A stretch of DNA of 64,000 nt from Arthrobacter sp. ZGTC131 (GCF_002929275.1 NZ_PJIK01000013.1:39409-103408); one strand, 5' to 3'; counted from the stretch's first letter, positions 45,013-53,428 are shown. The notes: generated by a model not told the origin, from the letters alone. Numbers and translations: made by a program.

Positions 45013-46014
45013 ATGCCCCGCCCTTACACCCTGTTCACCGGCCAGTGGGCCGACCTGCCCTTCGAGGAAGTCGCGCGCCTGGCTTCCGGCTGGGGCTACG
45101 ACGGACTGGAAATCGCCGTCTCAGGTGACCATCTGGACGCCTGGCGCTGGGACGAACCCGGCTACGTGGAGTCCAAGCTCGCGGTCCTGGAGAAGTACAA
45201 CCTGAAGGTCTGGGCCATCTCCAACCACCTCAAGGGCCAGGCCGTGTGCGATGACCCCATCGACTTCCGCCACGAAGCGATTGTTGGCTCCAAGGTCTGG
45301 GGCGACGGCGACCCCGAAGGCGTCCGCACCCGCGCCGCCGAGGAAATGAAGCACACCGCCCGACTCGCCAAGGCCCTCGGCGTGGACACCGTCGTCGGGT
45401 TCACCGGCTCCTCCATCTGGCAGTACGTGGCCATGTTCCCGCCCGTCCCTGCCGCGGTCATAGACGCCGGCTACCAGGACTTCGCCGACCGCTGGAACCC
45501 CATCCTGGATGTCTTCGACGAATGCGGCGTCCGCTTCGCCCACGAAGTCCACCCCTCCGAAATCGCCTACGACTACTGGACCACCGTCCGCACCCTCGAG
45601 GCCATCGGCCACCGCGAAGCGTTCGGGCTCAACTGGGACCCGTCCCACTTCATGTGGCAGGGCATCGACCCCGTCTCCTTCATCTGGGACTTCAAGGACC
45701 GGATCTACCACGTGGACTGCAAGGACACCAAGCTCCGCCCCACCGGCCGGAACACCGTGATGGGCTCCCACCTGCCCTGGGGCGACCCCCGCCGCGGCTG
45801 GGACTTCGTCTCCGCCGGCCGCGGCGACGTCCCCTGGGAATCGTCCTTCCGGGCCCTGACCGCCATCGGCTACACCGGCCCCATCAGCGTCGAGTGGGAA
45901 GACGCCGGCATGGACCGACTCCACGGCGCCCCCGAAGCCCTGGCCGCGCTGAAGAAATTCGACTTCCCCGCCTCGCAGACCAGCTTCGACGCCGCCTTCA
46001 GCAGCAAGGACTGA
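45013..46014 (+). CDS. Sugar phosphate isomerase/epimerase family protein (xylose isomerase-like TIM barrel)
   Basis: 333 residues from ATG 45013, with AAGGAG upstream overlapping the end of the previous gene. AP_endonuc_2/xylose isomerase-like TIM barrel: LPFEEVARLASGWGYDGLEIAVSGDHLDAW, AISNHLKGQAVCDDPID, FAHEVHPSEIAYDYWTTVRTLEAI, GLNWDPSHFMWQGIDPVSFI, IYHVDCKDTK and PISVEWEDAG. The Glu, Asp-x-x-His and Glu residues in these stretches fit a metal site. Some family members are isomerases; others cleave or rearrange 3-keto-glycosides after a Gfo/Idh/MocA oxidation, and the pairing here favours the latter (inference). Confidence 0.87.
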   Translation: MPRPYTLFTGQWADLPFEEVARLASGWGYDGLEIAVSGDHLDAWRWDEPGYVESKLAVLEKYNLKVWAISNHLKGQAVCDDPIDFRHEAIVGSKVWGDGDPEGVRTRAAEEMKHTARLAKALGVDTVVGFTGSSIWQYVAMFPPVPAAVIDAGYQDFADRWNPILDVFDECGVRFAHEVHPSEIAYDYWTTVRTLEAIGHREAFGLNWDPSHFMWQGIDPVSFIWDFKDRIYHVDCKDTKLRPTGRNTVMGSHLPWGDPRRGWDFVSAGRGDVPWESSFRALTAIGYTGPISVEWEDAGMDRLHGAPEALAALKKFDFPASQTSFDAAFSSKD

Positions 46015-46066
46015 TACGGAAACGCCGGCTCGGACGCGAATAGAATCCCCTGCGGAAAGGAGCTCC

Positions 46067-47188
46067 ATGGCCAAGAAGCCCAGGGTCTATGACGTCGCCG
46101 AGCGGGCCGGGGTTTCCATCGCCACCGTGTCCTTCAGCTTCACGCAGCCGCATCGCGTCCGCGAATCCACCAGGGAAGCAGTGCGGGACGCTGCCCGGGC
46201 GCTGGGTTACCTGCCCAGCGCCAGCGCCCGCGGCCTGGCCCGAGGCAAGACGGGAGCCATCGGGCTGTTTTCGTTCGACTACTTTGGCCGTTCCAGCACC
46301 GAGGCCGCGCGCAATGCGGCCGTGCGGACCGCGAGGGGCCCCGGTCAAGCCAGCCACGACCGGGACTCCCTGTTCTCTGACGACGCCAACCAGGATTTCC
46401 GCCTGTTTCCGCTGTACCACGACGAAGTGCAGCGCGGAGTGGAGATGGAGTGCCGGCGGCGCGGTTACGTGCTCATGATGGGCGAAGGCCACGGCGCCAG
46501 CACGGAAGCAGACATCGCCGAGATCGCAGGCCGCGTTGACGGGCTGGCGGTCTTCCCGAACAGCCTCCCGAGCGACATACTGCGCCGCATTTCCCAACGG
46601 ATTCCCGTGGTCGAACTGTCCAACCCAGCAGAGGACGCCGGGTTTCACCGGGTGTCGGTGGAAAATGCCGCCGGCATGAAGCTGCTGGCCGGGCACCTGA
46701 TCCAGGACCATCGGCTGCGCCACATCATTTTCGTGGGACCTGAGGGTTCACCGGACAGGGAGCACCGGTTCCGTGGCTTCGCGGAGCTGATGGGCGGTGC
46801 CGGGCTGGACATCCGCACGCTGCCCCGGTCCGGCCCCACGGACCCTGCAGCCGACGTCGACCGGACCATCCACAGACTGCGGGCTGCAGATCAGCTTCCG
46901 CAGGCCTTCGTCTGTGCCGTTGACGCCGAGGCGCTGCTCTACATGGACGCCCTGGCCCGGGCGGGGATCGATGTTCCCGGTCAGGTGGCGGTGACGGGCT
47001 TCGACGGCCTGGTGGCAGGCCTTGTCAGCCGTCCGACGCTCACCACCATCAGGCAGCCCATGGTGGAACTGGGCAGCACGGCGGCCTCAATCCTCATCGA
47101 CGCCGTCACCAAGCCCAGCCCCGTGCCGATCGCCAAGGAGCTCACGGTGAAGCTCACGGTGCGGGAAAGCTGCGGCTGCGGGTCCTGA
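46067..47188 (+). CDS. LacI-family transcriptional regulator
   Basis: 373 residues, ATG with GGAAAGGAG upstream. The HTH PRVYDVAERAGVSIATVSFSFTQPHRVRESTREAVRDAARALGYLPSASARGLARGKTGAIGLF spans about 4-68. SFSFTQPHRV departs from the common SRVLNxxxxV hinge-side wording. The periplasmic-binding-like sensor follows, but between GLFSFDYFG and DEVQRGVEMECRRRGYVLMMGEG there are roughly 40 extra residues (SSTEAARNAAVRTARGPGQ and on) not usual in the family. Later landmarks are normal: VDGLAVFPNS, FDGLVAGLVSRPTLTTIRQPM. The C-terminus ends in Cys-Gly-Cys-Gly. It follows the dehydrogenase/isomerase pair and probably controls the sugar island. Confidence 0.88.
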   Translation: MAKKPRVYDVAERAGVSIATVSFSFTQPHRVRESTREAVRDAARALGYLPSASARGLARGKTGAIGLFSFDYFGRSSTEAARNAAVRTARGPGQASHDRDSLFSDDANQDFRLFPLYHDEVQRGVEMECRRRGYVLMMGEGHGASTEADIAEIAGRVDGLAVFPNSLPSDILRRISQRIPVVELSNPAEDAGFHRVSVENAAGMKLLAGHLIQDHRLRHIIFVGPEGSPDREHRFRGFAELMGGAGLDIRTLPRSGPTDPAADVDRTIHRLRAADQLPQAFVCAVDAEALLYMDALARAGIDVPGQVAVTGFDGLVAGLVSRPTLTTIRQPMVELGSTAASILIDAVTKPSPVPIAKELTVKLTVRESCGCGS

Positions 47189-47276
47189 TCCCGGGCCGCT
47201 CAATCCCGTGGGTGGCTCAATCCCGGGCGGCGGTACACGCTAGGGTTTTTGTAACCAACCCTGACCGGAGGCGATC

Positions 47277-47810
47277 ATGACGCACACCATCCGCAAGGCA
47301 ACAGCGGACGACGCCGGCCGGCTGGCTAAGCTGGCGGCCGTCACCTTTCCGCTGGCCTGCCCGGCGGGATCCTCGCCCGCGGATATCGCCGCGCACATTC
47401 AGAACACCCTCAGCGAGCGCCACTTCCGTGCGTACCTGGCCGATCCCGCCGTGACAGTCCTGGTCATCGATGCCGGAGGCGCGTTGCGCGGCTACAGCCT
47501 GCTGGTGGATCACCCGGCGCAGGATCCCGACGTGGCCTCGGCCCTGACCATCCTCCCCTCGGCCGAGCTGAGCAAGTGCTACGTCCACCCGGACCACCAT
47601 GGACTCGGCGCCGCCGCGGAACTCATGCATGCGAGCATCGAATCGGCAGCCGCAACCGGCGCCGCCGGTATGTGGCTCGGCGTCAACAGCGAGAACGCCA
47701 AAGCCATCCGCTTCTACGAAAAGTCCGGCTTCAGCCGGGTCGGAACCAAATCCTTCAGGCTGGGCAGCACGGTGGAACACGACTTCGTCATGGAGCGGGG
47801 GCTTGGTTAG
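47277..47810 (+). CDS. GNAT-family N-acetyltransferase
   Basis: 177 residues, ATG with GGAGG upstream and a TAGGGT hexamer near 47240. GNAT layout: HTIRKATADDAGRLAKLAAVTFPLACP, LVIDAGGALRGYSLLVDHPAQ, LPSAELSKCYVHPDHHGLGAAAELMHASIESAAATGAAGMWLGVNSENAKAIRFYEKSGFSRVGTKSF, the last holding the acetyl-CoA loop (HHGLGAAAEL) and the NxxAxxFYEKxGF signature. The acyl acceptor is unknown. Its stop codon TAG directly abuts the stop codon of the convergent glucosidase gene (TAGTTA), leaving no intergenic base. Confidence 0.85.
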   Translation: MTHTIRKATADDAGRLAKLAAVTFPLACPAGSSPADIAAHIQNTLSERHFRAYLADPAVTVLVIDAGGALRGYSLLVDHPAQDPDVASALTILPSAELSKCYVHPDHHGLGAAAELMHASIESAAATGAAGMWLGVNSENAKAIRFYEKSGFSRVGTKSFRLGSTVEHDFVMERGLG

Positions 47811-49943
47811 TTACACGCGCAGGTCCACGTGAAGGGGCGGGCGGGGCTCATCCAGGAGCTTCAGCTGAGGAGGCAATCCATCCACGCTTCCCGTCCTGCC
47901 ACGGGCATGCATGGCGATCCTGGAATGGCCCAAGAGTACGTTGTCTGCCCGGAAGTCGCCGAACTCTTCAGGCAGGATCGGCGCCAGGTGGACCACATTC
48001 CGAGTGAAGTCGGGATCAAAACGCAATAGGATGCGGGCCAGCTGCACCGGAGCAGCCGCTGCCCAAGCCTGAGGAGAGCACGCCGTCGGGTACGGCACCG
48101 GTTCCGTGAAGTCGGCCCGGTCAAAACCGCAGAAAAGCTCGGGCAGTTGTCCATCAAAATGTGCTGCGGCGGCAAAGAGCCCGCTTGCGATTCGGGAGGC
48201 CTCGTCCACGAAGCCGTAACGCATAAGCCCGGTGGCAACTAACGCGCTATCGTGCGGCCAGACTGAGCCGTTGTGGTAACTGGCGGGATTGTAGGCACCC
48301 ATATCCGAGGCCAATGTCCTGATCCCCCAGCCGGTAAACATCTCCGGTGACATAAGGCGCTCGGCGACTAGGGGCGCCTTGTCCTCGTCAACAATCCCAA
48401 CCCAGAGGCAGTGGCCCATGTTCGAAGTGCAGGAATCTACCGGCTGCTTGTCCTTATCCAGCGCGACGGCGAAGTACCCCTTGCCTGGCAGCCAGAACCG
48501 CTCGTTGAACGAGGTCTTCAAGCCGGCGGCACGTTCAGCCCAATGGTGTTCCAGGTTGCTGTCTCCCGCCGACCGGGCAAGCAATGACCGGCCAACGTAC
48601 GCGGCATAGGTGTAAGCCTGAACCTCACACAGGGCTATCGGCGGCTCGGCCATCCTGCCGTCAGCGAAATTTATACCGTCCCATGAGTCCTTCCATCCCT
48701 GGTTGATCAGTCCGTGGGTATTTGGTCTGAGGTACTCCACGAAGCCGTCCCCGTCGCGGTCCCCGTAGTGCTCAATCCATTCCAAGGCCCGGTCTGCATG
48801 CGGCAGCAGCGAACCGATAATGTCGTCGGCCAGCCCCCAACGGCTAAGTTCACCCAACAGGCTCACGAAGAGCGGCGTCGCGTCGGCCGTGCCGTAGTAT
48901 GCGGCGCCGCCCAAGGCCAGGCCAGCGGTGACACCAAGGCGCACTTCGTGGGGGATCCGGCCCGGTTCTTCCTCCGAGTCCAGGTCCACCTTCGTTCCCT
49001 GGATTCCGGCCAGGGTTTGCAGCGTCCCGGCGGCCAGGTTCGGGTCGACCAGAAGGGCCATGTAGGAGGAAAGAAGCGAATCCCGGCCGAAGAGCGCCAT
49101 GAACCATGGGGCACCGGCGGCAACTGCAGCCCGGTCAGGGTGTTGGGCATCAAAAATCCGCAGGGAACCCAAATCGCTCTGGCTGCGGTTCAGGACGTTT
49201 TGAACGTTCCGGTCCGTGACTGTAACTCGCGGTACATGCTCCTCCCACGCAACATGCCGCTTCACACCGACGCGGTACTGGGGTGACGCGGTCTCAGAAA
49301 AGGGCTCCTCCGGACCCTCCCCATTGATCAGCGGCACCACGATGACGCTCGTGGACCATTGCCCCCGGGGCAGAATCTGTGCCCGGAAAGTCAGTGCATC
49401 ACCGCGGACGAGTGCTCCGGTTGCGCGGATTGCCGTGCCCCGGCGCTGGCCATTGCGCTCGGCTTCGATGTGGAGCTCCCCGCTTTGGACGGTCCTGCGG
49501 ACAAGCGCCTCAGCGTCCACCCGGCCGGCTTTGACGTCGAAGAGATCTGCCAGGTCGGCTTCGAGGCTAAGTTCGATGTCGCAGTCGGCTGGCTCGGACG
49601 AGTAGTTGCGGATGGTGATATCGTCCCGCAGTCCAGGCCCCACATGCCGCTGATGTCGCACGACCAGTGGGCTATCGAATCTCCCGCCGACCCACATTGC
49701 CCTTCCGACGAAGGTCGCCTGGAACGATGTGGGCGTCCGCGCCACCAGCGGCTCACGAAGGGATCCGTTGATTCGGAGCACCCAGCGGGAAATGATCCGC
49801 GTGTCCTGATAGAAAACGCCCTGCGATCCGCCCGTGATGATGTCGCCCGTGTGGGATGAGATACAGAACGAAGACCCTTCGACGACGGTGATCGCGCCCG
49901 TTTCAGATGGACCCGCTGCAGTGTCTTCGTTCCAGGCATTCAC
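47811..49943 (-). CDS. Amylo-alpha-1,6-glucosidase-like glycosidase (long paralogue C)
   Basis: 710 residues; GTG start (MNAWNEDTAAGPSETG) with GGAAAGGA upstream. Same architecture as paralogues A and B: N-terminal VVEGSSFCISSHTGDI and VFYQDTRIISRWVLRIN, then the barrel with APWFMALFGRDSLLSSYM, EEEPGRIPHEVRLGV, NQGWKDSWDGINF, CTSNMGHCLWVGIVDEDK and YHNGSVWPHDSALVATG. It is clearly more distant from A and B than they are from each other. It lies 44 bp after a GT4 glycosyltransferase gene on the same strand, an arrangement that suggests linked synthesis and turnover of a glucoside or glucan. The window thus has four members of the family. Confidence 0.82.
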   Translation of the reverse strand: MNAWNEDTAAGPSETGAITVVEGSSFCISSHTGDIITGGSQGVFYQDTRIISRWVLRINGSLREPLVARTPTSFQATFVGRAMWVGGRFDSPLVVRHQRHVGPGLRDDITIRNYSSEPADCDIELSLEADLADLFDVKAGRVDAEALVRRTVQSGELHIEAERNGQRRGTAIRATGALVRGDALTFRAQILPRGQWSTSVIVVPLINGEGPEEPFSETASPQYRVGVKRHVAWEEHVPRVTVTDRNVQNVLNRSQSDLGSLRIFDAQHPDRAAVAAGAPWFMALFGRDSLLSSYMALLVDPNLAAGTLQTLAGIQGTKVDLDSEEEPGRIPHEVRLGVTAGLALGGAAYYGTADATPLFVSLLGELSRWGLADDIIGSLLPHADRALEWIEHYGDRDGDGFVEYLRPNTHGLINQGWKDSWDGINFADGRMAEPPIALCEVQAYTYAAYVGRSLLARSAGDSNLEHHWAERAAGLKTSFNERFWLPGKGYFAVALDKDKQPVDSCTSNMGHCLWVGIVDEDKAPLVAERLMSPEMFTGWGIRTLASDMGAYNPASYHNGSVWPHDSALVATGLMRYGFVDEASRIASGLFAAAAHFDGQLPELFCGFDRADFTEPVPYPTACSPQAWAAAAPVQLARILLRFDPDFTRNVVHLAPILPEEFGDFRADNVLLGHSRIAMHARGRTGSVDGLPPQLKLLDEPRPPLHVDLRV

Positions 49944-49987
49944 GGGGCAGATCCTTTCCCTTCAGGCAGACGTCGCCGAGGCCGGGA

Positions 49988-51076
49988 TCATGCACCTAGC
50001 TCCAGCGAGTGCTCTATCTGATTCTCATCCACCGCGCGCGGATCGGGAACCCCGAGGGGCAAACCCTGCTCCAGAATCTGCGCGAACAAGTCCAGATGGT
50101 CAGCAACCATGCGATCAGAACTGAACCGTTCCTCGACGGAGGCGCGGCAGGCTGCCCGGCTGAGCCCCCTGGCCTGGGTCAGAAGCGCCGGCAGCTCCTC
50201 CAGGGAAGCCAGATACCCAGTGGCGCCGTGCTTGACGACTTCCGGTGCTGAGCCGATTGGGGTGCCTACCACCGGGGTCCCCGTGGCCAGGGCTTCAATC
50301 ATGACGAGGCCGAAAGGCTCAGACCACTGTATGGGGTTAAGGAAGGCGAAGGCGCCGCCCATAAGCGCGTACTTTTCGGCATCCCTGATCTCGCCAATAA
50401 ATTCCTCATTGGACCCCAGAAGCGGCTCAACAACCTCCCGGAAATAGCGCAACTCCTCCGGTTCGCGCATTTTCGACGCGATACGCAGCGGAATTCCGGC
50501 TTTTCGGGCAATGGCGATCGCTTCAACCGGCCCCTTATCCGGGCACATCCGTCCCACAAAACACGCGTATCCCCCTTGGCCCGTGCCTTTCGGGACGGTG
50601 GACAGGTCCAGCCCGTGGTGGATAACACGTGCGATTGGCACGTCAGGGGTACGACTGACCTGGTCACGGGAAATGGCGATGATGCCGGCTCTTCTCCCTA
50701 TTGCCCGGTAGATGTCCGCTGCCGGAGGAGTCAGCTGGCAGTGAATTGTCGTGACCACAGGCACCGAGGACGGGCGGTGCGCGTACAGAGGGCCGGCCAG
50801 TGTGTGGTCGTGGATGACGTCCACTTCCCGCATCCCCCGGTAGGCGCGTACCACGTGGCTCAGTTCCGAAAGAGTGGACCCCAGTTCGGCAGGTTCCGAG
50901 CTCCTCATTTCGGGGACTCGGGGGACCGGACATTCGCTGTCGGAGGGGACAGCCAGCATGACCTCATGGCCGGCGGCAGCAATTCCACGGGCAAGGCTGT
51001 CCACAACCCTCTCGATCCCACCGTAAGCTGGCGGCGGAACCGGAATCCATGGGCCCGCTATTAGTCCTATCCGCAT
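49988..51076 (-). CDS. Glycosyltransferase family 4 protein
   Basis: 362 residues. GT-B fold: N-terminal MRIGLIAGPWIPVPPPAYGGIERVVDSLARGIAAAGHEVML, with the acceptor-side glycine-rich loop, then VDVIHDHTLAGPLYAHR. The C-terminal nucleotide-sugar domain has VGRMCPDKGPVEAIAIARKAGIPLRIASKMREPEE and NPIQWSEPFGLVMIEALATGTPVVGTPIGSAPEVVKHGATGYL, the EPFGLVxxEA motif of GT4. No membrane segment, so it acts in the cytoplasm. Donor and acceptor cannot be told. It is the first gene of a pair with glucosidase paralogue C and diverges from the DsbA-like gene across a 239-bp gap with two palindromes. Confidence 0.88.
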   Translation of the reverse strand: MRIGLIAGPWIPVPPPAYGGIERVVDSLARGIAAAGHEVMLAVPSDSECPVPRVPEMRSSEPAELGSTLSELSHVVRAYRGMREVDVIHDHTLAGPLYAHRPSSVPVVTTIHCQLTPPAADIYRAIGRRAGIIAISRDQVSRTPDVPIARVIHHGLDLSTVPKGTGQGGYACFVGRMCPDKGPVEAIAIARKAGIPLRIASKMREPEELRYFREVVEPLLGSNEEFIGEIRDAEKYALMGGAFAFLNPIQWSEPFGLVMIEALATGTPVVGTPIGSAPEVVKHGATGYLASLEELPALLTQARGLSRAACRASVEERFSSDRMVADHLDLFAQILEQGLPLGVPDPRAVDENQIEHSLELGA

Positions 51077-51170
51077 CCCTGGCCTCCCAGGCCACAGGGC
51101 AGAACGCTCCCGCCCGCCGGTGGAAGCGTCTGCCTCGGCGCATCGTGGAAATTTTCACGCGTTTACGAAC

Positions 51171-51211
51171 GTCATCCAATGGATGACTTCATAACTTATA
51201 TCAAACGATAT
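51171..51211. promoter_or_regulatory. Two adjacent palindromes in the divergent GT4 / DsbA-like gap
   Basis: GTCATCCAATGGATGAC (51171-51187) is a perfect seven-base inverted repeat around a three-base centre. ATATCAAACGATAT (51198-51211) is a perfect five-base repeat around four bases. Both are AT-richer than the surroundings and lie mid-gap, as operators for a divergent pair would. Confidence 0.5.
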
Positions 51212-51315
51212 GGTGCGCCGTGGCACCGGGCAAGGCCTGGAACATCCACGCTCCCTGTGGCCAAACCAACACCGCCGCAGGGAATGCCATCGCGCTGATC
51301 GAGGTTGTGGCAAGC

Positions 51316-52035
51316 ATGAAGATTGAAATCTGGTCAGACGTCGCGTGCCCGTGGTGCTACATCGGCAAGCGCCGGTTCGAGGCCGCCCTGGCCGAGTTCC
51401 CCCACCGCGAATCCGTGGAAGTAGAATGGCGCAGCTATCAGCTGGATCCCTCCCTGCCGGAACGCTATGACGGCACCGAGCTGGACTACCTCAGCACGCG
51501 CAAGGGCATGGCCCCGGAGCAGGTCGCGCAGATGTTCGACCATGTGGCAGCCCAGGCCAAAGGCGAGGGGCTCAACTACCGGTTCGACGCCGTGGTCGTC
51601 GCCAACAGCTTCACGGCCCACCGACTCATCCACCTCGCCGCCGCGCACGGCAAGCAGGACGCCGCCAAGGAGCAGCTGCTCAGTGACCACTTCGAGCACG
51701 GCAAGGACATCGGCAGCCGGGACTACCTCACCGTGCTCGGCGGAGAGCTGGGCCTGGACGCCGCCGACGTCGCCGACCTGTTCAGCACGGACAACTACGC
51801 CGACGACGTCCGCCACGACTTCGCCGAGGCACGCGCCCTGGGCATCAGCGGTGTGCCGTTCTTCGTGATCGACCGCAAGTTCGGCCTCTCCGGGGCCCAG
51901 CCCGCCGCTACGTTCAGCATGGCGCTCGAACAGGCCTGGCAGGACTCACATCCGCTGGTCATGGTCAGCGCCGACGGCGCGGGCGCGCGCGCAGCAGAGG
52001 GAGAAGCCTGCGGCCCGGGCGGCTGCACCATCTAA
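51316..52035 (+). CDS. DsbA-family oxidoreductase (FrnE-like, cytoplasmic)
   Basis: 239 residues from ATG 51316. Thioredoxin fold with helical insertion: IEIWSDVACPWCYIGKRRFE, with redox motif CPWC at residues 11-14, ANSFTAHRLIHLAAAHGKQDAAKEQLLSDHFEHGKDIG, and the cis-Pro loop GISGVPFFVIDRKFGLSGAQP. No signal peptide, as in FrnE and 2-hydroxychromene isomerase relatives, so it acts inside the cell. The C-terminal tail has two more cysteines (EACGPGGCTI), a feature of FrnE-like disulfide isomerases. It is followed 64 bp downstream by a TetR gene. Confidence 0.88.
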   Translation: MKIEIWSDVACPWCYIGKRRFEAALAEFPHRESVEVEWRSYQLDPSLPERYDGTELDYLSTRKGMAPEQVAQMFDHVAAQAKGEGLNYRFDAVVVANSFTAHRLIHLAAAHGKQDAAKEQLLSDHFEHGKDIGSRDYLTVLGGELGLDAADVADLFSTDNYADDVRHDFAEARALGISGVPFFVIDRKFGLSGAQPAATFSMALEQAWQDSHPLVMVSADGAGARAAEGEACGPGGCTI

Positions 52036-52069
52036 GACTCTGACGTGGGAGACTGGCTAAATTCCATGG

Positions 52070-52093
52070 TTTACTGACAGATCGCGGTAAAGT
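52070..52093 (+). promoter_or_regulatory. Putative promoter and operator of the TetR gene
   Basis: TAAAGT (52088-52093) ends six bases before the ATG at 52100, so it should be the -10 of a leaderless mRNA. TTTAC (52070-52074) and GTAAA (52087-52091) form an inverted repeat overlapping it, a plausible site for autoregulation. Confidence 0.5.
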
Positions 52094-52099
52094 GTGCGT

Positions 52100-52750
52100 A
52101 TGCCACGGATCTCGGCCCCCAGCAATGCTGCGCAGCGCGCCGAGACCCAGGGCCGCATCCTGAAGGCCTTTGGCGAGCTTCTTTTCACGCACGGGCTGCC
52201 CGGACTCACCATGACGGATGTCGCGCGGCACGCGGGCATCGGCCGCACTGCCGTCTACAACTACTACGCCGACATCGAAGAGCTGCTGATCGCCTACGCC
52301 CTGGTCGAGACCGAGCGGTTCTTGGCAGAGTTGCGTGAATCGCTGAGCCGCTTGGACAACCCGGTGGACCGGCTCGCCCTGTATGTGCGGGCGCAGGTCG
52401 AGGACCTTAGCCGCCGCCACCTGCCGCCCGGGCCCGCCATGGGTGCCGTCCTGTCGCCCGCGTCCTTCGCCAAGCTCGCGGACCATGTGGGCGGCCTCAG
52501 CGACCTGCTTCAGGACATTCTGCGTGACGGGATGGAGCAAGGCTACTTGCCGGTCGTGGATGCCCGGCAGCAGGCGCAGCTGATCCACGGAACCCTGTCG
52601 TCCAGCGCAGCCCGCGGCAGCGACGAACCGGAGGATCTGGAGGAGCGAATTACACGGACTGTCCGGTTCATCCAGTTGGGGGCCGGAGCCAGCTTTGACG
52701 ACGGCGGCCGCCCTGTGCGGCTTGGCCCTCCGCCCGCCGCGGTGAGCTGA
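52100..52750 (+). CDS. TetR-family transcriptional regulator
   Basis: 216 residues from ATG 52100; a GTG two codons earlier is less likely given the -10 hexamer six bases before the ATG. HTH: RILKAFGELLFTHGLPGLTMTDVARHAGIGRTAVYNYYADIEELL at about 18-62. The ligand domain is helical (ETERFLAELRESLSRLDNPVDRLALYVRAQVEDL) and has no recognised ligand motif. The C-terminal ~15 residues are Pro/Arg-rich. It probably regulates itself and perhaps the DsbA-like gene just upstream. Confidence 0.88.
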   Translation: MPRISAPSNAAQRAETQGRILKAFGELLFTHGLPGLTMTDVARHAGIGRTAVYNYYADIEELLIAYALVETERFLAELRESLSRLDNPVDRLALYVRAQVEDLSRRHLPPGPAMGAVLSPASFAKLADHVGGLSDLLQDILRDGMEQGYLPVVDARQQAQLIHGTLSSSAARGSDEPEDLEERITRTVRFIQLGAGASFDDGGRPVRLGPPPAAVS

Positions 52751-52753
52751 GGA

Positions 52754-53428
52754 TCAGGGCTTGGCGCTGCCGGTGGGAATGACCGGCGGCGCGGAGTCAT
52801 CGGCAACGCGCCGGCTTTCGCGCGGGCAGCTGAGCTTGCCCGGTGTCTGGTCTACGAGCGCGGGCTTGATCAGGCCGCGGTAGTCCCCGGTCAGGATGAC
52901 GTCCACGCTGGCATCGGAGCGGCCGTCCTGGAAGTAATCAGACCCCGGCACGTTCCGCTGGACGCTGAAGGCCGCAGCCTGCCCGGCCGCCCCGGAAACC
53001 ACGGCTGCCACGCCGCGGTAGCCGCTCTCGGTGTTCCCCACGGCGCCGACGACGAATTTCCGGGCACGGAACTCGTTGGCCGCGGACTTGGCAAGGCCCG
53101 CCCGGCTCGTTGAATTGAAGACGTTGACCTTGACCTTGGCGTTGGGCGTGTAGTTGAACGTGGCGTCAGGGCAGAGGTCCGCCGTGTCCTGGGTCTGTAT
53201 GGCGGTCGGGAACTTGATCTGGCCGTTCATGACGCCCACGGCGCCTAGGATGCCTGCGACAATCAGGCCGAATAGCAGCACGAGCACCACGCCGTGCAGG
53301 ATGCGTCGTCGCAGCCGGCCCGGGTCGTCCGGAGTGTCGTCCGGCTCCTCGAAAGTGGCCCGAAGCTCGGGGCCTGTGATGACGCGGTGTCCGTGCAGGA
53401 CCGTGACGTCCTTGGGTTTTCTAGCCAT
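52754..53428 (-). CDS. LytR C-terminal domain (LytR_C) membrane protein
   Basis: 224 residues. A cytoplasmic N-terminus (~45 residues) is followed by one membrane segment (ILHGVVLVLLFGLIVAGILGAVGVM) and an extracellular LytR_C domain: KVKVNVFNSTSRAGLAKSAANEFRARKFVVGAVGNTESGYRGVAAVVSGAAGQAAAFSVQRNVPGSDYFQDGRSDASVDVILTGDY. The fold usually sits at the end of LytR-CpsA-Psr enzymes; here it stands alone without the phosphotransferase, as is common in actinobacteria. A cell-wall-related role is inferred. The start overlaps the stop of the gene at 53421-53720 by eight bases. Confidence 0.85.
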   Translation of the reverse strand: MARKPKDVTVLHGHRVITGPELRATFEEPDDTPDDPGRLRRRILHGVVLVLLFGLIVAGILGAVGVMNGQIKFPTAIQTQDTADLCPDATFNYTPNAKVKVNVFNSTSRAGLAKSAANEFRARKFVVGAVGNTESGYRGVAAVVSGAAGQAAAFSVQRNVPGSDYFQDGRSDASVDVILTGDYRGLIKPALVDQTPGKLSCPRESRRVADDSAPPVIPTGSAKP

